Below the pieces are notes generated by a model. It saw only the letters and a program-made list of their open reading frames with translations. It ran no database searches and was not told where the DNA came from. Source: Chloroflexota bacterium (GTDB taxonomy: Bacteria > Chloroflexota > Anaerolineae > Aggregatilineales > Phototrophicaceae). Taken from it: a stretch of DNA of 64,000 nucleotides. Shown one piece after another: positions 1 to 8,582 of the stretch. Numbering within the stretch: the stretch's first letter is position 1; each line of letters begins with the position of its first letter. Where the stretch lies: contig JAIUNI010000013.1 in assembly GCA_020161935.1 (NCBI GenBank), forward strand, positions 1 through 64,000, in the 5' to 3' direction. A program made the translations under genes and the position numbers.

Positions 1-130
1 CTGAGGAAATGCTATACTGTTTCATACCAATGGTCTCCTGAGGAATACCGTTTGCTCGATACCTCACAGTATCCCACTTGAACCATTGGTTTCCCGTCTT
101 TTTCTCCTTATTTGCACAAATTTGTCGCGC

Positions 131-159
131 TTGACAGAGTGATACAAATGTTCTAAAAT
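131..159 (+). promoter_or_regulatory. Near-consensus sigma-70 promoter, orphan
   Basis: TTGACA at 131-136, a 17-bp spacer and TAAAAT at 154-159 match the housekeeping promoter consensus at 11 of 12 positions. It points rightward into a region with no credible coding sequence for about 800 bp, and the first gene there (aldo/keto reductase) is on the opposite strand. A non-coding transcript or a relic promoter are both possible. Confidence 0.5.
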
Positions 160-459
160 AGAATTTACTTCGTGTCCTTTTGAAATGATGCTTCACTGGC
201 AAATATGGCACACCATCGACCTTTGCCATTGCTGCCTTTGCTGCCAATTGTGCCAACTGACAATACCGACACTGACGACATTACCGCCAATTGAGGGAGA
301 AACACACATCCCATCGCTGACAATAGCGACAATTCCGACACAAAATGCTTTTGTATGGGGCTAAAAGCTAATTTTCACTGTGAAATTGAAGAATGTGAAG
401 AAATTTGAGAATGTTCGGCAATTCGCTCTCTCACAGCCGCCGTCAAAATGCTGTTGTAA

Positions 460-671
460 CAACAGCATCAACAGCATCAACTGCAATAGTTTCGACATTT
501 TGAACTTTTGTAACTTTGTTTGGAGCAAATCGCTAAAAGCCAATTGGCGCACTTGGCGACTCGCATTTGCATTGAACTGTCAACTGTCAACTGACAACTG
601 ACAACTGACAACTGATAACTGACAACTGACAACTGTCAACTGAATTGGCGCTCCGCCGCCGCCGCCGCCAC
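460..671 (-). repeat. GGC-rich core intergenic element, copy 1 (inverted)
   Basis: The left end reads caacagcatcaac twice and the right end is aattggcgctccgcc followed by a GCC-trinucleotide run. In reverse complement this is the same arrangement as the copies at 28010-28140, 47425-47520 and 59866-60001: a gttgatgctgttg motif (absent from the 47425 copy) followed by a GGC run and ggagcgccaatt. This copy is interrupted by a 10-unit heptamer array. Confidence 0.6.
574..643. repeat. Heptanucleotide tandem array (caactga)
   Basis: Ten consecutive 7-bp units are seen: mostly caactga, with caactgt and one taactga. The phase is kept without interruption. The unit length and composition resemble the short tandemly repeated repetitive (STRR) sequences described in filamentous cyanobacteria; that comparison is from memory of the family. 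Confidence 0.85.
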
Positions 672-700
672 AAAACCCTTGGCGATTTGTATGGCCTTTA

Positions 701-812
701 ACTGTTGACTGTTGACTGTTACCTGTTGACTGTTCCCTGTTGACTGTTCCCTGTTGACTGTTGACTGTTACCTGTTGACTATTACCTGTTACCTGTTCCC
801 TGTTGACTGTTC
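701..812. repeat. Heptanucleotide tandem array (actgttg/cctgttg)
   Basis: Sixteen 7-bp units of the form RCTGTTN follow one another without a break of phase (actgttg, actgtta, cctgttg, actgttc and variants). In reverse complement the main unit is caacagt, which matches a recognised cyanobacterial STRR unit. Together with the array at 574-643 it flanks a GCC run. Confidence 0.85.
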
Positions 813-949
813 ACTACCCACAAAACAAAACGAGCGCTCGCGCACCCGTCTTGTTTCTGCCTTCTCGATCAGCGAATGACTGCACTTGGGTTTCACCATT
901 GGCAAACCCCTTTGTGTCTTTGAGCCTTTGCGCCTCTGTGTTAAAAATC

Positions 950-1939
950 TTACTCAGCCAAACCCGCCGTGATCGACTCGATCTTCTGCATCACTTCATC
1001 GGTCAACTGTGGTACGACCTTGATCGCTTCCATGTTTTCCTTCACCTGCTCCACCTTCGACGCGCCGGTGATCACGGTACTGACGTGCGGGTTCTTGAGG
1101 CACCACGCAATCGCCATCCGCGACATGCTTGTACCGAGTTCGTCGGCCACCTTGCCCAACTGGCGGACGGCTTCCAAGCGCGGCTTGCCCGCCTCGCCCG
1201 TAATCATTTCCTTCAGCCATTCGTAACCCGGCAGGTTGACGCGCGAGTCGGCAGGGATGCCGTCGTTGTACTTGCCAGTCAGCAAGCCGGAAGCCAGCGG
1301 CGACCAGATCGTCGTGCCGAGTCCGACCGCATCCGGGTTATAAAGCTCGGCGTATTCCTGCTCGACGCGGTTGCGGTGGAAAATGTGGTACTGCGGTTGA
1401 TCCATCGTCGGGGGGATGAGATCGTACTGGCGGGCGACTTCATACGCCTTCTCGATGTCCTGCGCCGACCATTCGGATGTCCCCCAATAGAAGACCTTCC
1501 CACGCAGGATGAGTTCGGTCATGCCGCGCACAATTTCTTCCATCGGCACTTCAGGGTCGGGGCGATGGCAGAAATACAGGTCAAGGTATTCCACCTGCAA
1601 ACGTTCGAGGGCTTGGTCACAGGCTTCGACAAGGTGCTTGCGGCTGAGTCCCATCTGTGTCGGCTTGGGGTTTTCCTTCGCGCCCCACATCACCTTACTG
1701 GAAACAATGTAGCTGTCGCGCTCCCAGCCGAGCTTCTTGAGCGCTTCACCCATCACAATTTCCGACTTGCCCTTGTTATAGACCTCGGCGTTATCGAAGA
1801 AGTTCACACCTGCGTCATAAGCCGCAGCCATGCAGTTGACCGCGAGATCAACATCCACTTGGCTGCCGAACGTCACCCACGAGCCAAACGAAAGCTCGCT
1901 CACCTTCAAACCGGATTTACCTAAGCGGCGGTATTCCAT
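950..1939 (-). CDS. Aldo/keto reductase, potassium-channel beta-subunit/YghZ type
   Basis: A 329-residue NADPH-dependent carbonyl reductase of the AKR family, cytoplasmic, reducing aldehydes or ketones; the natural substrate cannot be told from sequence. The catalytic tetrad is visible: Asp49 and Tyr54 in the FFDNAEVY segment, Lys82 in SSKV and His125 in YFCHRPD. The [20 protein letters not shown] opening and the DQPQYH segment near residue 190 are typical of the AKR6/YghZ branch. ATG 1939 is chosen over an upstream in-frame start at 1960 because it begins at the conserved N-terminus and has a gggag site just upstream. It stands alone, divergent from the gene at 2102. Confidence 0.93.
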   Translation of the reverse strand: MEYRRLGKSGLKVSELSFGSWVTFGSQVDVDLAVNCMAAAYDAGVNFFDNAEVYNKGKSEIVMGEALKKLGWERDSYIVSSKVMWGAKENPKPTQMGLSRKHLVEACDQALERLQVEYLDLYFCHRPDPEVPMEEIVRGMTELILRGKVFYWGTSEWSAQDIEKAYEVARQYDLIPPTMDQPQYHIFHRNRVEQEYAELYNPDAVGLGTTIWSPLASGLLTGKYNDGIPADSRVNLPGYEWLKEMITGEAGKPRLEAVRQLGKVADELGTSMSRMAIAWCLKNPHVSTVITGASKVEQVKENMEAIKVVPQLTDEVMQKIESITAGLAE

Positions 1940-2101
1940 ATGAGTCTCCCTATTTTTCAAATCATTTTTCCCTAGACACTATAACAGATTGCCGTGAGTC
2001 CAACGAACCATTTTGGCGTTAATCGGTCTGTACCGATTTGCAGAAAGTGAGGCGGATACGGACAATTAAGCTGTTATCCATCTGGTGAAGGGATGCGAGT
2101 C

Positions 2102-2689
2102 ATGCTGCTGGGTCGCGAAAACCAACCCCGACAACACACGTTCACGCTGCACCTCAACGATATTCACGAATTATTCGCGCCGATCCAGCATGACCCGTTT
2201 CACCCACACTACCGCATGAACTCCGGCCTTGATGAGATTGCGAGCGATCTCAAGAGCGCCCGAAGCTCAGGCCGCAACGTCAAGCTGCACATTGTTATCG
2301 TTTTACCCCCAAGTGATGTCAATAAGGCCGAACTTCAACAGGCAGCGCAGGTGGCTATAGCGCGTTACTGCGAGGTACGTATCCAACGCCAGCGGCTCGA
2401 ATATGAGACGCGGCGGCACAATGTCCTTCACAGCTTACAAATCGGGCTGGGGATTTTGGCGGCATCGCTGGGGTTAGCGACGGTGGTTACCAATTCGCCC
2501 CATCTTTCGGACGGCGTGCGTAACCTGCTTTCCAACGCCCTGAGCATCTTCGGCTCGGTAGCGCTGTGGTCGCCGACGGATGCGTTCTTATTCGGGCTGC
2601 GACCGCTGGCAATCGAACTGCGGACGTATGAGGTTATCTGCGCCAGCACGTTTGAGATACAATTCGCGCCACCCAATCATTCCATCTAG
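2102..2689 (+). CDS. Hypothetical membrane protein
   Basis: About 195 residues, family not recognised. The first 100 residues are soluble, and a charged helical stretch (about 80-115) precedes two hydrophobic segments (about 118-135 and 142-165), giving a probable hairpin membrane anchor with a cytoplasmic N-terminal domain. ATG 2102 is preferred to the in-frame ATG 2093 because gaaggg lies about 9 bases upstream of the former but touches the latter. It ends 16 bp before the DUF1028 gene and may be cotranscribed with it. Confidence 0.65.
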   Translation: MLLGRENQPRQHTFTLHLNDIHELFAPIQHDPFHPHYRMNSGLDEIASDLKSARSSGRNVKLHIVIVLPPSDVNKAELQQAAQVAIARYCEVRIQRQRLEYETRRHNVLHSLQIGLGILAASLGLATVVTNSPHLSDGVRNLLSNALSIFGSVALWSPTDAFLFGLRPLAIELRTYEVICASTFEIQFAPPNHSI

Positions 2690-2705
2690 ACGAAAGAAAA
2701 ACGCC

Positions 2706-3641
2706 ATGCGCTACCACTTCACCGACCTGAACAGCACCTACAGCATCGTCGCCCGTGACCCGCAAACTGGACAGTTGGGCGTGGCGGTACAAACGCACCA
2801 GATGAGCGTCGGCGACGGTGTGCCGTGGCTGCTGCCGGGGGTCGGGGCGATTGCCACCCAGTCCCTAACCAACCGCAGCTTCGGGCCGATGGGGTTGAAG
2901 ATGCTGCAAGCGGGAGTCGAAGCCAGCCGCGTCATCCAAGCGCTGGTCGCCTCAGACGCGGGTGAGAGCCGTCGTCAGGTAGCCGTCATCGACGCACAGG
3001 GGCGAGCCGCCGCGCATACCGGCAGCGGCTGTATCACCGAAGCGGGACACCACATCGGCGAGGAATACAGCGTGCAAGCCAATATGATGACGCGGAACAC
3101 GGTGATCGCGGCGATGACCAATGCCTACGAAAGCACCAGCGGCGACCTCGCCCAACGGATGCTGGCGGCGTTACAAGCCGCGCAGGACGAGGACGGCGAC
3201 ATTCGCGGCTCGCAGTCGGCGGCGCTGGTGGTTGTGCCGGGTGACCGGAATGAACCGGAATGGAAGCGCGATTACAGCCTGCGGGTAGATGAACACGCTG
3301 CACCCGTCACCGAACTAGCACGGCTCGTCCGCAACCGCCGCGCCCAACTGATCGACCAAGAAGGCCACACGCTGCTGGAAGCGGGTGATAAAGCAGGGGC
3401 GCTCGCCAAGTGGGCAGAAGCCCGCGCCCTCGCGCCGGAGCAAGAAGAACTCGCCTACTGGCAAGCCATCACGCTGGCGGATGCACCGGCTGATGTGCAG
3501 GGGGCAGCCGCCATTTTACGCCCGATGTTGGCGAATGACCCGCGCCGCGCGGAGTGGGTGGAACTCATTCACCGGCTGCAAGCCTGTGGGTTGATCGAAC
3601 GGGCGGGTGCCGGGGCGGAACTGATCCACCTATTGATATAA
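2706..3641 (+). CDS. DUF1028 family protein (Ntn-hydrolase-like)
   Basis: A 311-residue protein. Residues 1-210 match the DUF1028 family, with the typical opening (TYSIVARDPQTGQLGVAVQT), GAIATQS, and SGCITEAGHHIGEEYSVQAN. Family members have an Ntn-hydrolase-like fold; their biochemical role is not settled. Residues 225-311 form an Ala-rich helical extension with TPR-like spacing (EAGDKAGALAKWAEARALAP), found in many family members. ATG 2706 is preceded by gaaag. Earlier in-frame starts would read back into the upstream gene and are rejected. Confidence 0.85.
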   Translation: MRYHFTDLNSTYSIVARDPQTGQLGVAVQTHQMSVGDGVPWLLPGVGAIATQSLTNRSFGPMGLKMLQAGVEASRVIQALVASDAGESRRQVAVIDAQGRAAAHTGSGCITEAGHHIGEEYSVQANMMTRNTVIAAMTNAYESTSGDLAQRMLAALQAAQDEDGDIRGSQSAALVVVPGDRNEPEWKRDYSLRVDEHAAPVTELARLVRNRRAQLIDQEGHTLLEAGDKAGALAKWAEARALAPEQEELAYWQAITLADAPADVQGAAAILRPMLANDPRRAEWVELIHRLQACGLIERAGAGAELIHLLI

Positions 3642-3914
3642 ACACTGAGACCCTATTTGCAGGATGGAAAAGGCGGGAAATCCTCGTCTTGTACTTGGTG
3701 TTCGCCTTGATACATTGATCTCGTTGTTGCTTAACCAAAAAACAATCTGTAATTATAGCAACCATTAAGATTTCTCACCTACACAAAAACTTCACACTCC
3801 GTTCAAGGTTTATTCTATATCATAAATTTATGACGGAATCCGATTATATGTTGCCACTGGGCTTTTATGACCAACCGCAACTCCTGTTGACTCTCATTTA
3901 CAAGGATATATCCT

Positions 3915-5300
3915 ATGGCGGCTACCGCGTCACCCCCGTTGAGCACTCAGCGCTTAATATCATTTAAGAAAATTTGGCAGGGATTAACCCAACCATCAGA
4001 GAAGGTGCCTGAGGAAAATCGGCAGCAAGTATCCATCTTAGCATCGATTCTCTTGGTTTTTCTGCCAATAGGCATACTCGTTAGCATCATCGGCCCCATC
4101 AACCAAATTTTTACTGGTCAATCCGTTCAGGCCATCCAAACCAGCAATTGGGTAGGCATATTGGGTATCATTGTTGCCTACATTTTCAGTCGTACTCAAC
4201 ACTACAAATTTGGAGCCTATTTAGTCATCTTAGTACCCATTTTTGCCATTGCTGCGATTTCTTTTACCAGTCAAACGCCTACCTTAACCTCAGCAACGAT
4301 CTATTTAACATTAAGCATTATCCTCAGCAGTTTGCTCCTAGACGCACGTACAACGGTCGTTACGGGGATCATTATTTCCGTATTTCTAATTATAGATCAT
4401 ACACGTCCAGCCAACAGCGAAGATCGATTATGGTGGGCAATACTGATGTTCATGGTGCTCGCCACAAGCATTTTGGCAGTGGTGAGTAACATCCGCGATG
4501 CGTACATGCGATCACTCGAAACAGCGCGGAAACAGCTTCAAGACCAAATCGTAGTGATTGACCAAGCCCGCGAACGCGCCGAACAGTCTGACCAAGTGAA
4601 GTCGGCCTTCCTCGCCAGCATGAGCCACGAACTGCGTACCCCGTTGAACGCGGTGATTAACTTCACCCGTTTCGTGATCGACGGCGATACCGGCCCCGTG
4701 ACCGAGCAGCAAACCGAGCTGCTGACGGAAGTGGTCGGCAGCGCCAAGCACCTGCTGAACCTGATTAACGACGTACTGGATATGTCGAAGATCGAAGCCG
4801 GTTCGCTCAACCTGTTTATCGAGGATGACGTGAATATGACCAGCCTCGTCAACAGCGCGGTTACGACCGGACGCGGTTTGTTGATAGGCAAATCGACGCA
4901 ACTGCAAGCCAATATACCCGAAAATCTGCCGCTGATCCGCGCCGACCGCCAGCGCATCCTGCAAATCTTGCTCAACATCATTTCGAACGCCTGCAAGTTT
5001 ACCGACGAAGGTAGTGTCAACGTTCAGGTGCGGCAGCAGGCGGATGAGGTTCTCATTTCGATTTCGGACACCGGGCCGGGAATCGCGAAAGAAGATCAAG
5101 CGATGGTGTTTGAAGCCTTCAAGCAAACCAAGACCGGCTTGCGGCAGGGTGGCGGTACAGGTTTGGGGATGCCCATCGCCAAGAACCTCGCCGAAGCACA
5201 CGGTGGACGCTTGTGGCTGGAGAGTGAGCAAGGCAAGGGGGCAACGTTCCATGTGGCGCTGCCGATTAAATCTGAGACATTAGTGCCGATGACGGCCTAG
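3915..5300 (+). CDS. Membrane sensor histidine kinase
   Basis: A 461-residue kinase. Six hydrophobic segments (about 40-65, 78-92, 100-118, 123-143, 147-161, 172-192) form an N-terminal membrane sensor with no obvious periplasmic domain. A short coiled coil (about 200-228) leads to a HisKA domain with the H-box SHELRTPLN (His238), then a HATPase domain with the N-box (Asn358 in NIISNACKF), DTGPGI (385-390) and GGGTGLGM (412-419). It autophosphorylates His238 and should pass phosphate to a receiver. There is no receiver in the protein, but three single receivers follow directly; the first starts 8 bp after the stop. A membrane-intrinsic signal such as redox or energy state is inferred. Confidence 0.95.
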   Translation: MAATASPPLSTQRLISFKKIWQGLTQPSEKVPEENRQQVSILASILLVFLPIGILVSIIGPINQIFTGQSVQAIQTSNWVGILGIIVAYIFSRTQHYKFGAYLVILVPIFAIAAISFTSQTPTLTSATIYLTLSIILSSLLLDARTTVVTGIIISVFLIIDHTRPANSEDRLWWAILMFMVLATSILAVVSNIRDAYMRSLETARKQLQDQIVVIDQARERAEQSDQVKSAFLASMSHELRTPLNAVINFTRFVIDGDTGPVTEQQTELLTEVVGSAKHLLNLINDVLDMSKIEAGSLNLFIEDDVNMTSLVNSAVTTGRGLLIGKSTQLQANIPENLPLIRADRQRILQILLNIISNACKFTDEGSVNVQVRQQADEVLISISDTGPGIAKEDQAMVFEAFKQTKTGLRQGGGTGLGMPIAKNLAEAHGGRLWLESEQGKGATFHVALPIKSETLVPMTA

Positions 5301-5308
5301 GGGGAAGT

Positions 5309-5722
5309 ATGACGACTAAACAACCGGCTATTCTATACGTAGAAGATGACCCGCAGAGCCGCAAGCTCATGAGTATGCTGCTCAAGGGGCGTATGAAGCT
5401 GCCGCATGTGACGATCCTTGAGGACAGCGAGAATTTCCAAGCGCATGTGGAAGCGCTCGACCCGAAGCCCGATCTTATCCTGCTGGATATTCACATGAAG
5501 CCCTTGAACGGCTTCGAAATGCTCACCCTGCTGCGCGAATATGAGTGGGTACAAAATACGCCCATCGTGGCACTAACGGCCAGCGTGATGAGTGAGGAAG
5601 TACAGCGCTTACGCAGCATCGGTTTCGATGGCTGCCTCGCGAAGCCGATTGACCTGCAAACCTTCCCTGAGACGCTGGAGCGTATTCTGGACGGCGAAAT
5701 CATCTGGCGCATTATTAGCTAA
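5309..5722 (+). CDS. Stand-alone receiver domain protein 1
   Basis: A 137-residue CheY-like receiver with no output domain. The acidic pair is at residues 12-14 (VEDD), the phosphoacceptor is Asp60 (LILLDIHM), the switch residue is Thr90 (VALTAS) and Lys112 is in AKPID. It has a strong gggggaag ribosome site and lies 8 bp after the kinase stop, so it is almost certainly cotranscribed and the first candidate phosphoacceptor for the kinase. It may act as an intermediate in a relay or by protein-protein contact. Confidence 0.93.
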   Translation: MTTKQPAILYVEDDPQSRKLMSMLLKGRMKLPHVTILEDSENFQAHVEALDPKPDLILLDIHMKPLNGFEMLTLLREYEWVQNTPIVALTASVMSEEVQRLRSIGFDGCLAKPIDLQTFPETLERILDGEIIWRIIS

Positions 5723-5739
5723 AGAACGGGAAATTATTC

Positions 5740-6156
5740 ATGATTCTCAAAGACAAACGCATTTTCATTGTCGAAGATAATATGCAGAACCGCCTGATCT
5801 TCCAGATGGCGCTGATTCGGCAGGGTGCATCGGTCGATTTTGAGCGCTGGGGGCGCGACACGCTGTATCATCTCCAAAACATGTCACATATCGACCTCAT
5901 CATCCTCGATTTAATGTTGGCTGATGGTATATCCGGCCTCGACCTCTTCGACCAAATCCGCCAGGTGCCGAAGTACAGCGCCTTACCGATTATCGCCGTT
6001 TCCGCGATGGATCCCTCGATTGCCATTCCCAAAACGCGGGCAAAAGGCTTTTCCGGTTTCATTGCCAAGCCCATCGACAATATCCTGTTTCCAAAGCAGC
6101 TTGTATCCATTCTCAACGGAGAAAAGGTTTGGTCGGTCGGCGAACGCACATTGTAG
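5740..6156 (+). CDS. Stand-alone receiver domain protein 2
   Basis: A 138-residue single receiver. The acidic pair is Glu12/Asp13 (VEDN), the phosphoacceptor is Asp57 (LIILDLML), Ser88 takes the Thr/Ser switch position (AVSAM) and Lys110 is in AKPID. It starts 17 bp after receiver 1. The VEDNMQNR opening resembles receivers of the DivK/hybrid-kinase type, which fits a relay role. No DNA-binding or enzymatic domain follows. Confidence 0.93.
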   Translation: MILKDKRIFIVEDNMQNRLIFQMALIRQGASVDFERWGRDTLYHLQNMSHIDLIILDLMLADGISGLDLFDQIRQVPKYSALPIIAVSAMDPSIAIPKTRAKGFSGFIAKPIDNILFPKQLVSILNGEKVWSVGERTL

Positions 6157-6210
6157 CCGAACCTTTTACCGACCACGCACCGATTACCATTATTCACTAC
6201 GGAGAAACCC

Positions 6211-6591
6211 ATGAGCCACCATGCTCTCGTTATTGATGACAACGCCCAGAACCGCAAGGTACTCATTCAACTGCTCACTAAGCAGGGGGTCACGGCGACT
6301 GAAATCCATGACCCGCGCAAACTCGAAGCGGCCTTACCAACACTGGGCGCGGTGGATGTGGTTTTCCTCGACTTAGAAATGCCGGGGTTGGATGGCTATG
6401 ATGTGAAGAACCTGCTGCGGTCGCACTTCGCCGATACGCCGATCATTGCCTACACAGTGCATGTTAGCGAAATGAATGTGGTGAAGCAGCGGGGGTTTGA
6501 CGGCTTTTTGGGCAAGCCAGTTGATACCAGCCGCTTTCCCGATCAGCTTGCGCGTATCCTCAACCGGCAGCCGGTATGGGATCGGACGTAA
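6211..6591 (+). CDS. Stand-alone receiver domain protein 3
   Basis: A 126-residue single receiver. The acidic pair is Asp9/Asp10 (VIDDN), the phosphoacceptor is Asp54 (VVFLDLEMPG), the switch residue is Thr82 and Lys102 is in GKPVD. A ggag ribosome site precedes ATG 6211. It is the last gene of the kinase/receiver cluster; a hairpin pair of the 20-bp repeat class follows at 6635-6703. Unlike receivers 1 and 2, its switch segment reads AYTVHVSE, so its partner surface probably differs. Confidence 0.93.
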   Translation: MSHHALVIDDNAQNRKVLIQLLTKQGVTATEIHDPRKLEAALPTLGAVDVVFLDLEMPGLDGYDVKNLLRSHFADTPIIAYTVHVSEMNVVKQRGFDGFLGKPVDTSRFPDQLARILNRQPVWDRT

Positions 6592-6634
6592 CAGCACACT
6601 TCGGCCTTTAGGTGTCAAGTTAAGACATAGAACT

Positions 6635-6703
6635 GCCGGATGCGCTGTCTCGCGTCCCTACATCCATTGGTGTTTTCGTAAGGACAGCAGACAGGCTATC
6701 CGC
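6635..6703. repeat. Two 20-bp hairpin repeats
   Basis: Two imperfect palindromes of the genome's 20-bp hairpin class occur: ggatgcgctgtctcgcgtcc followed by ctac, and ggacagcagacaggctatcc. They sit between converging genes and resemble the paired hairpins of the MITE-like element, but without its terminal repeats. Confidence 0.7.
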
Positions 6704-6770
6704 TGCTTATCTCCTTAGAACGCTTATCCTGACTGGGGATGAGGCACGTCGCATCCCTAAAATCAGCCCG

Positions 6771-8579
6771 TTAGTTTGCCTCGGTCGCCTTTTCGAGGCG
6801 CTCGCGGTAGGCGGGAACTTCAATCATCGGCGGGCGCTGCTGGTCGCTGATGTCCACGATGTCCAGCGCGAAACGTTCCGGCTCATGCACGATCAACTTC
6901 ATGCTGCGGTTGGCTTTGTCGAGCATTTCGGTGCCGAAGCGCCCTTCCAAGCGGGCGATAAACACCTGCAAGATGGCGAACGACATTTTGCTGAGGTCAA
7001 CCAACGGCTGATTGTAGTGGATACGCACTTCAAGGTCGGATTGGGCGATGGCCTCCAAGCCGAACTGTTCCAGAATGTCCAGCAGCAAGCCAGTTTCCAC
7101 GCCGTAGCCGCTAAAGAACGGCACGCGCTCCAACGCCTCTCGCCGCCCCGCGTATTCGCCGGATAGCGGCTGAATGATGCCCGACAGCTCAGGATAGAAC
7201 AGGTTGAGCAGCGGACGCGCCACCAGTTCCGTCACACGACCACCGCCGAAACTTTCGATCTTCTCACCCACCTTAATCGGGCGTTGATAAAAGCCTTTGA
7301 CGTACTGCACCTCTGGACGGCGCAGCAGCGGGCCGAGCAAGCCATAGGCGAAATGCGGCTGAATGTTGGTGATGTCGGTATCGACCCACGCGATGATGTC
7401 ACCCTTGAGGACATGCAGGCTTTTCCACAACGCCTCGCCCTTGCCGCGATAGGTTCCCATCTCCGGCAGAATATCGGGGTGGCGGTAAACGGGGATATGC
7501 AGCGACTCGGCGATTTCGACGGTGCGGTCGGTCGAATTGCTGTCGATCAGCACCATTTCGTCGATCAGCGGAATTTCATCCATCAAGGCCGATTTCAGCG
7601 TTTGGATGACGTTACCAATAGTGTCTTCCTCATTGAGGGCGGGTAAGCCAATGCTGATGGTGACCCCCTGCTTTTCCTTCAGCGCCATCAGGGCTTTGAG
7701 GTCAGCAAATTCGCTGTGGTGAAAGGTACTTTCGGCGAACCAGCGATCCACTTTGGTCGAAAGTGATTCCTCGACCACCAGCGGCCACGTCGGTTGGTGG
7801 AAAGACAGCGCTTCCGGTCGCAGAGCGCGTACCACGACTAGGGAGCTTTGCGTTTTCGAGTCTACATCGTTCATGAAGCGTGACGATGGGCTGGCAGTGG
7901 TGTGCGGTTTGTGGAAACTCGCACCCATCACAATTGACCGATGCCCCACCGATTCGCGGATGATGCCTTCACCAATGGAAGTATTCGCGGTCACGGTACG
8001 GGTGATACGCGGGTCGGAAAGCATCGGGCGCAGGTTGGTCGTCTGCCCCTGATCGGTGACGTGGAACAGGGTGATGGACTCATTTTCCGCCAACGTTTTC
8101 GCCACATGCAAACCGAGCGAGGCATTCGGGCCACCGCGCAGGGAGAGCAGTACCGGCCCTTTGTGCTGCCACGGCTTGCCATGCACCAGCACTAGGTCGC
8201 AGGGTGCGAACTGAAGCATATCGTCGGTGGACATATTGCCGGTAAGGGCTTCCGCGCCGCTCCACTGCACCAGCAGCAGGTCAACATTGGCCTGATTAAT
8301 GTCGTTGATGAGGCGCGACATCGGTTTGTAATCGACGACAACCGAACTCGACTGCGGCGTGGGCAAGTTCGGGTCATTGGCAATCGCTTCCAACACGTCG
8401 CGCCATTCCCGTGCGAGGTTTGTCCCTTCACTCAAAGACTTTTCTTCGGGAACGGTCAGTAAGCCGCGCACTTCAATATTGTCGTGGGGATAGGCCATTT
8501 GCGAGGCCAGATTCACCCACGCGGACAAATCACTATGGTCGGACAATGCCAAAAGCACCCGATACGGTCTAGCTGCCAT
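6771..8579 (-). CDS. gpgS: Usp-domain / glucosyl-3-phosphoglycerate synthase fusion
   Basis: A 602-residue two-part protein. Residues 1-135 and 140-255 look like two universal-stress-protein-type domains. Residues 305-602 are a GT81/GT2-like glycosyltransferase that matches GpgS: GLPALNEEDT (311-320), RGKGEAL (378-384), the metal-binding DTD (400-402), VKGFYQRP (427-434), and GGGRVTELVARPLL (445-458) with QPLSGEYAGRR after it. GpgS joins NDP-glucose to 3-phosphoglycerate, the first step to glucosylglycerate-type solutes. Characterised GpgS proteins are about 300-330 residues, so the N-terminal half is extra and might sense stress or nucleotides (inference). It follows the GT4 gene by 3 bp in one operon. 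Confidence 0.9.
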   Translation of the reverse strand: MAARPYRVLLALSDHSDLSAWVNLASQMAYPHDNIEVRGLLTVPEEKSLSEGTNLAREWRDVLEAIANDPNLPTPQSSSVVVDYKPMSRLINDINQANVDLLLVQWSGAEALTGNMSTDDMLQFAPCDLVLVHGKPWQHKGPVLLSLRGGPNASLGLHVAKTLAENESITLFHVTDQGQTTNLRPMLSDPRITRTVTANTSIGEGIIRESVGHRSIVMGASFHKPHTTASPSSRFMNDVDSKTQSSLVVVRALRPEALSFHQPTWPLVVEESLSTKVDRWFAESTFHHSEFADLKALMALKEKQGVTISIGLPALNEEDTIGNVIQTLKSALMDEIPLIDEMVLIDSNSTDRTVEIAESLHIPVYRHPDILPEMGTYRGKGEALWKSLHVLKGDIIAWVDTDITNIQPHFAYGLLGPLLRRPEVQYVKGFYQRPIKVGEKIESFGGGRVTELVARPLLNLFYPELSGIIQPLSGEYAGRREALERVPFFSGYGVETGLLLDILEQFGLEAIAQSDLEVRIHYNQPLVDLSKMSFAILQVFIARLEGRFGTEMLDKANRSMKLIVHEPERFALDIVDISDQQRPPMIEVPAYRERLEKATEAN

Positions 8580-8582
8580 AGA

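Larger units (their letters stand above)
1..949. other. Repeat-rich non-coding region
   Basis: No convincing gene is seen. The stretch carries a near-consensus promoter (131-159), an inverted copy of a GGC-rich core element (460-671), two arrays of 7-bp units (574-643 and 701-812) and, near 900-945, a segment of the ubiquitous 'cacagag'-type repeat in inverted orientation. The small overlapping reading frames at 361-601 lie on both strands in low-complexity sequence and are probably not genes. An octamer (ctgaggaa) occurs at 1 and again at 38, and accaatggt near 27 has an inverted partner near 81. Confidence 0.7.

Noticed and set aside
380-601. A 73-codon frame in the first intergenic region
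   Set aside because: It overlaps low-complexity repeat sequence and runs into the heptamer array; another frame of similar length lies on the opposite strand.
574-812. Possible CRISPR array
   Set aside because: Units of 7 bp stand directly next to one another without spacers, and no cas gene is present.
803-1924. A 373-codon frame on the plus strand
   Set aside because: It is antisense to the aldo/keto reductase, whose catalytic residues are intact, and its translation is His/Arg-rich with no family.
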